Shown here: piece after piece, positions 8,249-15,620 of the stretch | Numbering within the stretch: the first letter of the stretch is position 1 | Layout of the letters: every line of letters starts with the position of its first letter | Source: JADFOJ01 sp041580235 | Lineage (GTDB): Bacteria; Planctomycetota; Phycisphaerae; Phycisphaerales; SM1A02 | DNA: 30,159 nt | Assembly: GCA_041580235.1 (NCBI GenBank) | Contig: JBFGEG010000038.1 | Span: forward strand, 1 to 30,159 | Direction: 5' to 3' | Position numbers and translations under genes: made by a program | The notes under the pieces: model-generated | The model's database searches: none | Told to the model about the DNA's origin: nothing | Seen by the model: the letters and a program-made list of their open reading frames with translations, nothing else

Positions 8249-9538
8249 ATGTCTGATCATGATCCCACCTACACCCGACGGCTCTTCCTCGAACGCGGAC
8301 TGACGCTGGCCTCCCTGGCCGCGACGGCGCCGCTGTTCATCCAGCGATCGGCGCTCGGCATGATGCAGAGCCCGGCTCTGTCCAGCCAGCCCGGTGTGCC
8401 CGACGACCGGATCCTGGTCGTGATCCAGCTCGGCGGCGGCAATGACGGGCTCAACACCGTGGTGCCCTACGGGGCCGGCGCGTACTACGACGCCCGGCCC
8501 GACCTGGCCGTCCCCGCTCCGGGCCGGGGCACGCAGCAGCGGCCGGCCGCGCTGCCGCTTGACGATCGCCAGGGCATCGGCCTCCACCCGGACTTCCGCG
8601 GATTCAAGACGCTCATGGACGAGGGTGTCGCCGGTATCGTCCAGGGCGTGGGCTACCCCAACCCCAATCGATCGCACTTCACGTCAATGGACATCTGGCA
8701 CACCGCCGACACCGAGGCCAAGGGCTACGGGTGGATCGGCCGCTACTTCGACAACACGTGCGCCGGCACCCCGCTGCCGGAAGGCGCGGTCGCCATCGGC
8801 CGAAAAGCGCCGCTGGCCATGCAGGGCGCCGTCCAGAAGCCCGTCACGTTCGAGACGGCCGAGCTGTTCCGCTGGATGGGCGAGGATCTGCACCCCGCCC
8901 TGGAAGCCCCCTACCAGGCGATCAACCGCAGCGGCACGCTGCCGTCAGTCAACCCCGACAGCCAGCTGGGCTTTCTCATGCGCACGGCCCTCGACGCCCA
9001 GGTCTCGTCGGACCGCATTCGAGCCGCGGTCGCCAAGCCGGCGCTCGTGGAGTACCCTCGGGGGAACCTGGCCGAGCAATTGCGCATCGTGGCCGCCATG
9101 ATCCGCGACGAGATGGCCACCCGCGTCTACTACGTCTCCATGAGCGGGTTCGACACGCACGCCAACCAGTTCGGGCGGCATTCGAACCTGCTGCGGCAGG
9201 CGGGCGACGCCCTCAACGCCTTCTACCGTGACCTCAAGGCACAGGCCTCCAGCGGGCGTGTCCTGACCATGGTCTTCTCGGAGTTCGGGCGGCGGGTGAG
9301 CCAGAACGCGTCGGGCGGAACCGACCACGGCACCGCGGCGCCCCTGTACCTGGTGGGCGACATGGTCCGTCCCGGGCTGCTGGGCGATCACCCCTCGCTG
9401 ACGCAGCTGGACCAGGGCGACCTGGTCTTCAACGTCGACTTTCGGAGCATCTACGCGGCCATCATCGAGGACTGGATGGGGGCCCCGGCCAGGCCGATCC
9501 TGGGCCGCGACTACCGCAAGGCGAAGATCCTGAGCTAG
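8249..9538 (+). CDS. DUF1501 family protein with twin-arginine signal
   Basis: The protein has 429 residues. The N-terminus reads TRRLFLERG (RR at 10-11), followed by a hydrophobic stretch TLASLAATAPLF, which fits a Tat signal peptide and export in folded form. Family marks are VVIQLGGGNDGLNTVVPYG (about residues 55-73), HFTSMDIWHTAD, SGFDTHANQFG, and FSEFGRR followed by NASGGTDHGTAAPLYLVG near the C-terminus. DUF1501 belongs to the alkaline-phosphatase/sulfatase-like superfamily; the conserved Asp/His residues in FDTH and TDHG may bind metal, but no substrate is known. It follows the DUF1800 gene by 30 bases and is probably cotranscribed. It converges with the c-di-GMP gene, with only 16 bases between the stops and no clear terminator hairpin in them. 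Confidence 0.92.
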   Translation: MSDHDPTYTRRLFLERGLTLASLAATAPLFIQRSALGMMQSPALSSQPGVPDDRILVVIQLGGGNDGLNTVVPYGAGAYYDARPDLAVPAPGRGTQQRPAALPLDDRQGIGLHPDFRGFKTLMDEGVAGIVQGVGYPNPNRSHFTSMDIWHTADTEAKGYGWIGRYFDNTCAGTPLPEGAVAIGRKAPLAMQGAVQKPVTFETAELFRWMGEDLHPALEAPYQAINRSGTLPSVNPDSQLGFLMRTALDAQVSSDRIRAAVAKPALVEYPRGNLAEQLRIVAAMIRDEMATRVYYVSMSGFDTHANQFGRHSNLLRQAGDALNAFYRDLKAQASSGRVLTMVFSEFGRRVSQNASGGTDHGTAAPLYLVGDMVRPGLLGDHPSLTQLDQGDLVFNVDFRSIYAAIIEDWMGAPARPILGRDYRKAKILS

Positions 9539-9554
9539 GTCCTGTCTGACCAGA

Positions 9555-11732
9555 TCACGCGGCGTGCTTGAGCCAGGTCGGCTCGACCTCGATGAGCCGG
9601 CGCGCCTCGTCGGCAACGACGGCCTCCGAGAAGTAGAATCCCTGGACGAAGTCGCAGTTCAGGGCGAGCAGCTGCACGAGCTGCTCTTCGGACTCCACGC
9701 CCTCGACGGTGACCTGCATGTTGAGCGTGTGGGCCAGCGCCACCACCGTGGCGACGACGTCCGCGTAGTCGCTGTCGGCGCTCATCGTCGCCATGAAGGC
9801 ACGGTCGATCTTGAGCACATCGAGCGGGAAGCGGTGCAGATAGCTCAACGATGAGTAGCCCGTGCCGAAGTCATCCATGTGAATCTGGCAGCCGAGCTTC
9901 TTGAGCCGCGCGAGCACCTCGGTGATGGAGTCGGGGTTCTCCATGATCACGCTCTCGGTGATCTCCAGCTTCAGGCTCGAGCCGTCAATCTTGTGCTTGC
10001 GGAGGATGGTCCGAACCTCTTCGACGAAGCCGGGATGCGCCACCTGGCGTTTGGAGACGTTGACGCTCAGCGCCAGGTCCTGCCCGATGCCGCTCTTGCG
10101 CCATTTGCGGAGCTGCTTGCACGCCCGCTCGAGCACCCACTGGCCGATGAGCACGATGACGCCGGTCTCCTCGGCACGGGAGATGAAGTCGATGGGATCG
10201 ATCGCACCGCGCTCGGGATGGTCCCAACGCGCGAGCACCTCGAACCCGCTGAGACGCCCCGTCTTGAGGCAGATGATGGGCTGGTAGCAGACGTCGAACT
10301 CCTGGTGCTCCACCGCCCGCTTGAGATCGTTGTGCAGCTGGAGGCGTGACATGGCCTCGTCGTGCATCTTCTTGTTGAAGACCTCGTGACGCGCCTTGCC
10401 CGCGGCCTTGGCGTAATACATCGCGGTGTCGGCGTCACGCAGGAGATGGTCGGCCTTCTCGCACTCCAGCTCATTGAAGGCGATGCCGATGCTGGCGGTG
10501 GTGAAGACCTCGTGACCCTGAAGGCGAAACGGCTCGGCGAGCACTTCCTGCACCCGCTCGGCGACCTGGCTGGCGTCCTCGCGATCCTTGATGCCGTCAA
10601 GCAGCACGACGAACTCGTCGCCGCCGATGCGGGCCACCGTGTTGCTCTCCACGCGGGAAAGGCTGTCCGTGCCCCGCAAGCAGTTCTGCAGCCGCTCGGC
10701 GATGGCCACCAGCAGCTGATCGCCGAAGAAGTGGCCCAGGCTGTCGTTGACCTCCTTGAACCGGTCGATGTCGAGAAAGAGCACCGCGAAGTGGTAGTCG
10801 TCGCTTCGGCGGGCCCGCTCCATGCATCGCTCGAGCCGGTCCAGCAGCAGGTCGCGGTTGCACAGACCGGTGAGCTTGTCGTGGAAGGCCGCGTGCCGCA
10901 GCTGATCCTCGGCCCGCCGCCGCACCGCAACCTCGCGCTCCAGGTGCTCCTTCTGCTGCTCGACCTCAGCCGTGCGATCGCGAACACGGGCCTTGAGGGT
11001 GTCGACGAAGGATGCAAGCACGCGGGCGAGCGTGTTGAGCTCCTCGGTGCTGCCCTGCTCCAGGCCTGCGAACGCGCCCTCCTCGTCCATGGCGGCGATG
11101 GCCGCGTTGGCCAGCGTCTGGACAGGATGGATGAGCCGCCGCGTCGTCCAGTGGCGGACCCGCTCGATCACCGCCAGATAGAGGATGCAGATGACGCCGA
11201 TGACGATCATGATGAGCTTCCGGGCCTGGGCGAGACTCTGGTCACGCTCGGCCGCTGTGCCGGCCGCGGCCCGTTCGACCTTGCCCAGCCGCTTCATGTA
11301 CACCGCGACGCCGTCACGGAACTGCTCGAGGTCGGCGGGCTGAAGAAGACCCGACACGCGGCGGCGCGCGAGCCGGCCGGCCTGGTGCACCATGGTCTCC
11401 AGGGCGAGCTGGGCGTCCTCGACCGGCGCCGCATCAGCAAGCAGGGTGCTGTGGTGGAGCTTGGCCAGGTCTACGACGGACCGCTGGAACTCCCGATCCA
11501 GGACACGGAAGGATTCTTCCGTCGAGTCGGGGGAGAGCGCATCGACCGTCTCCTGGAGCTCGCGTCCGGTCACGAGCACGGTCTCGACCTGCCGGTACTG
11601 CTCGGCCGCCTTGCCCGCCGCGCGCGCGGCGCGTTCCATACCGCCCAGCAGGAGTCCGACGGTGACGGCGAGACCGATCGCCCCGGCAATGGCGACGAAG
11701 AGGATGATCGAGACGTGGTGGTGGATGCGCAT
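9555..11732 (-). CDS. Membrane-anchored GGDEF-EAL cyclic-di-GMP protein
   Basis: This 725-residue protein makes, degrades or senses cyclic-di-GMP. Topology: TM1 about residues 8-31, an extracytoplasmic sensor region of about 140 residues (mostly helical), TM2 about 173-190, then a HAMP-like segment and short coiled coil (200-275). The GGDEF domain has the intact motif GGDEF at 370-374; the RxxD inhibitory site is not present at its usual place (N364 stands where the Asp would be). The EAL domain has EVL at 498-500 in place of EAL and keeps the expected metal and catalytic residues: E498, N558, E590 (in EITES), D620-D621 (DDFGTG), K641, E677 and Q697. A competent phosphodiesterase is therefore likely; cyclase activity is possible. 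The ATG at 11732 has no visible ribosome site. It is probably transcribed alone, since a 330-base spacer separates it from the upstream operon. Confidence 0.93.
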   Translation of the reverse strand: MRIHHHVSIILFVAIAGAIGLAVTVGLLLGGMERAARAAGKAAEQYRQVETVLVTGRELQETVDALSPDSTEESFRVLDREFQRSVVDLAKLHHSTLLADAAPVEDAQLALETMVHQAGRLARRRVSGLLQPADLEQFRDGVAVYMKRLGKVERAAAGTAAERDQSLAQARKLIMIVIGVICILYLAVIERVRHWTTRRLIHPVQTLANAAIAAMDEEGAFAGLEQGSTEELNTLARVLASFVDTLKARVRDRTAEVEQQKEHLEREVAVRRRAEDQLRHAAFHDKLTGLCNRDLLLDRLERCMERARRSDDYHFAVLFLDIDRFKEVNDSLGHFFGDQLLVAIAERLQNCLRGTDSLSRVESNTVARIGGDEFVVLLDGIKDREDASQVAERVQEVLAEPFRLQGHEVFTTASIGIAFNELECEKADHLLRDADTAMYYAKAAGKARHEVFNKKMHDEAMSRLQLHNDLKRAVEHQEFDVCYQPIICLKTGRLSGFEVLARWDHPERGAIDPIDFISRAEETGVIVLIGQWVLERACKQLRKWRKSGIGQDLALSVNVSKRQVAHPGFVEEVRTILRKHKIDGSSLKLEITESVIMENPDSITEVLARLKKLGCQIHMDDFGTGYSSLSYLHRFPLDVLKIDRAFMATMSADSDYADVVATVVALAHTLNMQVTVEGVESEEQLVQLLALNCDFVQGFYFSEAVVADEARRLIEVEPTWLKHAA

Positions 11733-11759
11733 GGGCTAGATCATCGCCAGGATGCCGGA

Positions 11760-11817
11760 GCGTCGAGCCGGTGGATGATGCGACCCCCAACGGCGTCGAG
11801 CCTGCGCAGCGACCCCC
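11760..11817 (-). repeat. Imperfect direct repeat upstream of the GGDEF-EAL gene
   Basis: On the plus strand the unit GCGTCGAGCC followed by GCGACCCCC occurs twice: 11760-11769 with 11780-11788, and 11793-11802 with 11809-11817. The inner spacers are 10 and 6 bases and the copies are offset by 33 bases, about three helical turns. It lies 28-85 bases upstream of the start at 11732, where an activator or repressor could bind, or where it could form part of an mRNA leader. Confidence 0.55.
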
Positions 11818-11905
11818 CACAGCTCCCGGCTGATCGCGGTTCGCGCATCGCGCTTGGGCAAGAGACCTTCCCCCGTAGCACAGGCCATGGTCCGCCGATA
11901 ACCAT

Positions 11906-11921
11906 CCCGCCGCGCGGCGGG
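11906..11921. repeat. 16-bp perfect palindrome
   Basis: CCCGCCGCGCGGCGGG is identical to its reverse complement. It lies about 175 bases upstream of the GGDEF-EAL start. Such a palindrome can arise by chance in very GC-rich DNA, but it is in noncoding sequence and could be a dimeric regulator site or a stem. Confidence 0.4.
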
Positions 11922-11976
11922 CGCATCCTCCAGGCAGGTCATCGGCACGATCGAACACGCACTTGCCGACGGGACG

Positions 11977-12000
11977 GGCCGCCGGACGTGGTCCGCGGCC
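11977..12000 (-). terminator. Candidate terminator-like hairpin after the ABC operon
   Basis: GGCCGC-GGAC pairs with GTCC-GCGGCC around a three-base loop, with one bulged base, giving a ten-pair GC-rich stem. On the minus strand it lies about 62 bases beyond the stop of the last gene of the ABC operon (12062). No T-tract follows, so it is not a classical intrinsic terminator; it could protect the 3' end or mark a Rho-dependent end. Confidence 0.35.
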
Positions 12001-12061
12001 TCCGCGTCACCGATAACCCGCGATCGTGGCTATGCAGGACCAGACTCGATTCTCGGTCGCG

Positions 12062-12574
12062 TCACCCCTGCACGCGATGGATCTTATCGGCGCGGATGAT
12101 GAGCACCGCCTCGGTTGGGCGCGGAGCCACGGTGCCCACGACAACGACCTCGTCCAGCGGCGCAAACCCGTGATCGGCCAGGTCCACGGGCACGGCCGCA
12201 TCGCCGTCGCCGACGATCTGCACGGTAGCGCTGTTGGTCGTAATCGTGTCGGGCGTCTCGCAGCAGTAGTCCCAGGGCTTGGCGCAACCATCGCCGCGGT
12301 CGCGGCAGCTGGGCAGAGCCGGATCCATCATGACGAAGACGGCGACGTCCTTGCTCATCGGGTCGCCACGCCCGCCGATGCGTCCGCGAACCACGATCTG
12401 CTGGCCCTCGCGGGCCGTTTGCTTGGCCTCGGCCACGGGGATCGCCCCGGCGGGCATCTCGGCGGCAAGCCAGCTCACCGGCGCGGCGTCACGCTCGGCG
12501 GGCGTCGATGACCCGCTGCAGCCGGCAAAGGCGGCCCCAACGAGCAGCGTGAAGACGATCAGTCGCATGGACAT
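12062..12574 (-). CDS. Predicted lipoprotein with a Cys-rich loop, possibly OB-like
   Basis: The product has 170 residues and is the last gene of the ABC operon, 17 bases behind the second permease. The N-terminus has a lipoprotein-like signal ending AFAGC (C19; Phe at -3 is unusual), followed by a Ser-rich linker. The mature part is mostly predicted beta (QIVVRGRIGG, VAVFVMMDP, VDEV-type strands, EAVLIIRADKIHRV), which suggests a small OB-like barrel; that fold is a guess. Four Cys residues cluster in a loop: C90, C97 and the pair C104-C105 in the segment KPWDYCC. They could form disulfides or bind metal. The ATG at 12574 is preceded by AAGGA nine bases upstream. I recognise no named family. 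The context suggests an envelope accessory of the exporter, anchored in a membrane. Confidence 0.8.
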   Translation of the reverse strand: MSMRLIVFTLLVGAAFAGCSGSSTPAERDAAPVSWLAAEMPAGAIPVAEAKQTAREGQQIVVRGRIGGRGDPMSKDVAVFVMMDPALPSCRDRGDGCAKPWDYCCETPDTITTNSATVQIVGDGDAAVPVDLADHGFAPLDEVVVVGTVAPRPTEAVLIIRADKIHRVQG

Positions 12575-12591
12575 GATGGTTGTTCCTTTGG

Positions 12592-13764
12592 TCAGTGCGC
12601 TTTGAGTGCGTCGACGATCGGCAGCCGCAGGCAGCGGGCCGCCGGAGGGACGGCGCCGACAAGCCCGACGAGCAGACCGCCCGCGAGTCCCGCCAGCATA
12701 ACGGGAGCGTCCAGGGTAATCTCAAATGCCCCCATCGAGAATCGAACGGCCAGCCCGTCGAGCAGGGCCAGGCCCACCACAGCACCGATGATGGCGCCGC
12801 AGGCCGCGGTGAAGACGGACTCCTCGCTGAGGTTCAGCACGATCGCGGCCCGCGTGTAGCCGAGAGCCTGGAGCATGCCCACCTCGCGGACCCGGGCCGC
12901 GAACGCGGCGTACATCGTGTTGAGGCCGCCCAGCAGCCCCCCGACGCCGATCAGCACCGCGGTGAAGATGATCATGACCCGGATCGGCCTGTAGAACTCG
13001 GCGATCGAGCTGTAGTAGTCGCGCTCGCGCATGGCGATGACCTCCAGGTCGAGCCGGCTCTTGGCGAACAGGTCCACGTCGGTGAAGGTCGCCTGGTCGA
13101 GCGTGACCACCACCCCCGACAGCGAGCTCTCGCGTTTGGTCGCGATCTGAAGGTCGGTCAGTGCGATCCAGATCTCCGCGTCCATCACCGTGCCGGCGGC
13201 CCGGAACCGCCCCACGATCGTCCAGTCACGGTGATCGAAGTGCAGCGTCTTGCCGACGGCGAGACGTTCGTCACGCAGTCCCAGCCGGGTGGCGGCCAGT
13301 GACCCGACCATGATCTCCTCGGCCCCGGCCCGGGGCGGGCGGCCCTCCACGATCTCGACCTCGGGATGGACGAGCAGCGCCACGGGCCGCACCCCGCGCA
13401 GCACCGCCTGCAGCTCCTCGACGGCACCGGCCGCCTCCCGCACCGGCAGGGCCATGTTGACCTCGGGCGAGACGAAAGCAACGCCCGCCTCCGTGCGGAG
13501 CCCGGCAATCGACGCGGCGGCGATCCCCGCCACGCCGGCGTCGATCTGGGAGCGCTCCAGCGCCTCCTCGCTGCCGGCGCCCAGAATAATGACGTTCTCG
13601 TAGAGGGTGTCCGGCTGGGTCAACGTGAGCTGCATACCCCGCACAAACCCCGCTGCCGCCAGCACGAGCAGCACCACCAGCGCCGACCCCAGCAACGACG
13701 CCGCCAGACGCACGTGACTGCGACCGAGATTGCGGAAGGCGTACTCGAAGGGAAGCTGTCTCAC
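12592..13764 (-). CDS. ABC transporter permease of the FtsX/MacB type (second)
   Basis: This 390-residue integral membrane protein has the type VII (MacB/LolCE/FtsX) layout: TM1 near residues 20-43, a large extracytoplasmic domain (about 45-265), then three TMs near 270-290, 315-345 and 355-380. The segment REVGMLQALGYTR (about 293-305) is the usual coupling region of FtsX permeases. It starts with GTG at 13764, with AAGGA eight bases upstream, 12 bases after the stop of the first permease. It should dimerise with the first permease and work with the ATPase encoded at 14925-15620, coupling ATP hydrolysis to envelope export or extraction rather than carrying a substrate through a channel. Substrate unknown. 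Confidence 0.88.
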   Translation of the reverse strand: MRQLPFEYAFRNLGRSHVRLAASLLGSALVVLLVLAAAGFVRGMQLTLTQPDTLYENVIILGAGSEEALERSQIDAGVAGIAAASIAGLRTEAGVAFVSPEVNMALPVREAAGAVEELQAVLRGVRPVALLVHPEVEIVEGRPPRAGAEEIMVGSLAATRLGLRDERLAVGKTLHFDHRDWTIVGRFRAAGTVMDAEIWIALTDLQIATKRESSLSGVVVTLDQATFTDVDLFAKSRLDLEVIAMRERDYYSSIAEFYRPIRVMIIFTAVLIGVGGLLGGLNTMYAAFAARVREVGMLQALGYTRAAIVLNLSEESVFTAACGAIIGAVVGLALLDGLAVRFSMGAFEITLDAPVMLAGLAGGLLVGLVGAVPPAARCLRLPIVDALKAH

Positions 13765-13776
13765 GTCACGATTCCT

Positions 13777-14928
13777 TCACACGGCCCGGAAGCACGCCGC
13801 GATCTGGCGGCGCGACGCCTGCACGGCCGGCACAAGTCCGGCCGCCACGCCCAGGGCGGCACACACGAGCACACCCGTCACCAGCAGCCCCACCCCCGCC
13901 GTGATGGGGATGGACTGCCCCTCGACCGACAGGGCGAAGCTGCCCACCGCGGCGAGCACCACCGCCCCCGCCGCCCCCACGACCCCGCCGATCAGCGCCA
14001 GCACCACGCCCTCGGCGACGATCAGGCCCGCGACCAGCGCAGCCGGGTAGCCCAGCGTCTGCAGGACGGCGTGCTCGGCGATGCGCCCCTGCACGCTCAG
14101 AACGATGGCGTTGGCGATCAGGGCCAGCACCGCGGCCAGGCAGCCGAGCCCCAGCCACCGCGCGAACCCCACCAGCTCGATCGCGTCGCCGGCGACGCGA
14201 CCGACGAAAGCCTTTTCGGTGAACGTCGCGGTCGGCTCCTGGGCGGTCGCGAACAGCTCGTCGATGCGGCCGGCCACCGTCTCCAGCAGCTGGGGATCGG
14301 ACACCCGCAGGTTGAACTGGGTGACGACACCCAGCCGGCCGCTGCCGGCCAGCTGCACGAACTCAAGCGACGTGTAGGCCACGTTCTGATCCTGTGGCTC
14401 GTCGGAATCCATGACGGCCGCGATGTACGCCGTGATTCCCGCGGCGTCGAACATCATGCCCGGCCTCAGCCCGCGGCGGTGGGCCAGGGTCTTGCCGATC
14501 AGCGCTGCGTCCGTGCGGCGGGTCCAGTCCTCCAGCGAGCCGTCCGTGATCCGGATGACGCCCTCCCGTTGGGCCAGGAACGTCTCCTTCGGAACTCCGC
14601 GGAACGTCACGACATCGAGGCTCGTGCGGCAGTTGGAGACCACGACCTTGACCGGCATCGCCGAGACGACACCGTCGATACGCTCGATCCGCGTCTGGTA
14701 GTCCTGCGGCAGCCTGCTGGTGGCGGGGCAGAATCGATCCTTGCGATAGACGACCAGCGTCGTGTCTCCGGCCGCGGCCTGGGTGGCGTACGTCACGCCG
14801 CGCTGCATCGCCTGCACGGTCGTGAACAGGAACATCGCGATGGCGATGCCGGACACGGTGAGCACCGTGCGCACGCGGTGCCGCACGACCTGCTTCAAGA
14901 CCAGCGGACCGAAACGCCCGATGCTCAT
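13777..14928 (-). CDS. ABC transporter permease of the FtsX/MacB type (first), with a Cys pair in the outer domain
   Basis: The protein has 383 residues. TM1 lies near residues 20-40, an extracytoplasmic domain near 45-255, and three further TMs near 260-285, 305-335 and 345-370, as in MacB/LolC/LolE. The segment EHAVLQTLGYPA is the FtsX coupling helix. Two cysteines, C67 (RFCPATSRLP) and C100 (VSNCRTSLDVVTF), sit in the extracytoplasmic domain and could make a disulfide or metal site. The start ATG at 14928 overlaps the stop of the ATPase gene in an ATGA junction, showing translational coupling. A longer open frame continues upstream to 15699 but there reads antisense-like Arg/Pro-rich sequence over the ATPase gene and is not real. 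Confidence 0.88.
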   Translation of the reverse strand: MSIGRFGPLVLKQVVRHRVRTVLTVSGIAIAMFLFTTVQAMQRGVTYATQAAAGDTTLVVYRKDRFCPATSRLPQDYQTRIERIDGVVSAMPVKVVVSNCRTSLDVVTFRGVPKETFLAQREGVIRITDGSLEDWTRRTDAALIGKTLAHRRGLRPGMMFDAAGITAYIAAVMDSDEPQDQNVAYTSLEFVQLAGSGRLGVVTQFNLRVSDPQLLETVAGRIDELFATAQEPTATFTEKAFVGRVAGDAIELVGFARWLGLGCLAAVLALIANAIVLSVQGRIAEHAVLQTLGYPAALVAGLIVAEGVVLALIGGVVGAAGAVVLAAVGSFALSVEGQSIPITAGVGLLVTGVLVCAALGVAAGLVPAVQASRRQIAACFRAV

Positions 14929-15620
14929 GTCGATGTCTCCGCGAGCGGTCGGCCGTCGGACACGAAACGCCCCTTGTCGAGGTGAACGGCTCGGCGGGCA
15001 AACGCCGCCGTGGCCGGGTCGTGCGTGACGAGGATGATCGTCTTTCCAAGCTCCTCGTTGAGCCGCGTCAGGAGCCGCATGACCTCCTCGGCCGACGACT
15101 TGTCGAGGTCCCCGGTCGGCTCGTCGGCGACGATGATCGTCGGATCGGTCACGATGGCCCGGGCGATCGCCACCCGCTGCTCCTGCCCGCCGGACAGCTG
15201 CCGCGGGAAGTGATCGTGCCGATCGGCGATGCCCACGAGGCTCAGCGCTTCGGACACGCGGCGGCGGCGCTCCCGACGCGAGCCCTTCTGCAGCAGCAGG
15301 GGAAGCTCGACATTCTCGAAGGCCGTGAGCACGGGCACGAGGTTGTACAGCTGAAAAACGTAGCCGACGTGCGTCGATCGCCACGCGGCCAGCCGATTGC
15401 GGCTCAGCTGATTGATGGCCACGCCGTCGATGACGATCGAGCCCCTCGTGGGCGAATCGATGCCCGCAATCAGGTTCAGCAGCGTCGTCTTTCCGCTGCC
15501 GCTGGGGCCCGTCAGGGCGAGAAACTCGCCGCGGCCCACCTCGAGATCGATCCCGTCGAGCGGCCGGATGACGTTGTCCCCGCGGCGGTACTCGCGGCAG
15601 AGGTCGCGGCACACGATCAC
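14925..15620 (-). CDS. ABC transporter ATPase, MacB/LolD type
   Basis: This 231-residue protein is a complete nucleotide-binding subunit. Walker A is GPSGSGKT (about residues 38-45), the Q-loop lies in YVFQLYNLVP, the signature is LSGGQEQR, Walker B is IIVADEPTGDLD and the switch His is in VTHD. The order and the EPTGDLD box are typical of the MacB/LolD/FtsE branch that pairs with FtsX-type permeases, and two such permeases follow. The start is GTG at 15620, overlapping the adaptor stop in a GTGA junction; the end overlaps the first permease in an ATGA junction. Family and partnership are certain; the substrate cannot be told from the ATPase. Confidence 0.95.
   Translation of the reverse strand: MIVCRDLCREYRRGDNVIRPLDGIDLEVGRGEFLALTGPSGSGKTTLLNLIAGIDSPTRGSIVIDGVAINQLSRNRLAAWRSTHVGYVFQLYNLVPVLTAFENVELPLLLQKGSRRERRRRVSEALSLVGIADRHDHFPRQLSGGQEQRVAIARAIVTDPTIIVADEPTGDLDKSSAEEVMRLLTRLNEELGKTIILVTHDPATAAFARRAVHLDKGRFVSDGRPLAETST

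Larger units (their letters stand above)
11733..12061. other. Noncoding spacer of about 330 bases between the ABC operon and the GGDEF-EAL gene
   Basis: Short frames in this spacer look like GC-rich noise rather than protein. It contains an imperfect direct repeat (11760-11817), a 16-bp perfect palindrome (11906-11921) and a strong hairpin (11977-12000), each listed separately. Because a cyclic-di-GMP gene follows on the minus strand I looked for the conserved sequence blocks of the cyclic-di-GMP riboswitch classes and did not find them. Confidence 0.6.

Noticed and set aside
11733..12061. Cyclic-di-GMP riboswitch or small protein gene upstream of the GGDEF-EAL gene
   Set aside because: No conserved riboswitch blocks were recognisable by eye and the short frames look like noise. 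A covariance-model search would settle it.
12003..12066. Direct repeat CGCGTCACC at 12003-12011 and 12058-12066
   Set aside because: Only nine bases and one copy overlaps the stop region of a gene; likely chance in GC-rich DNA.
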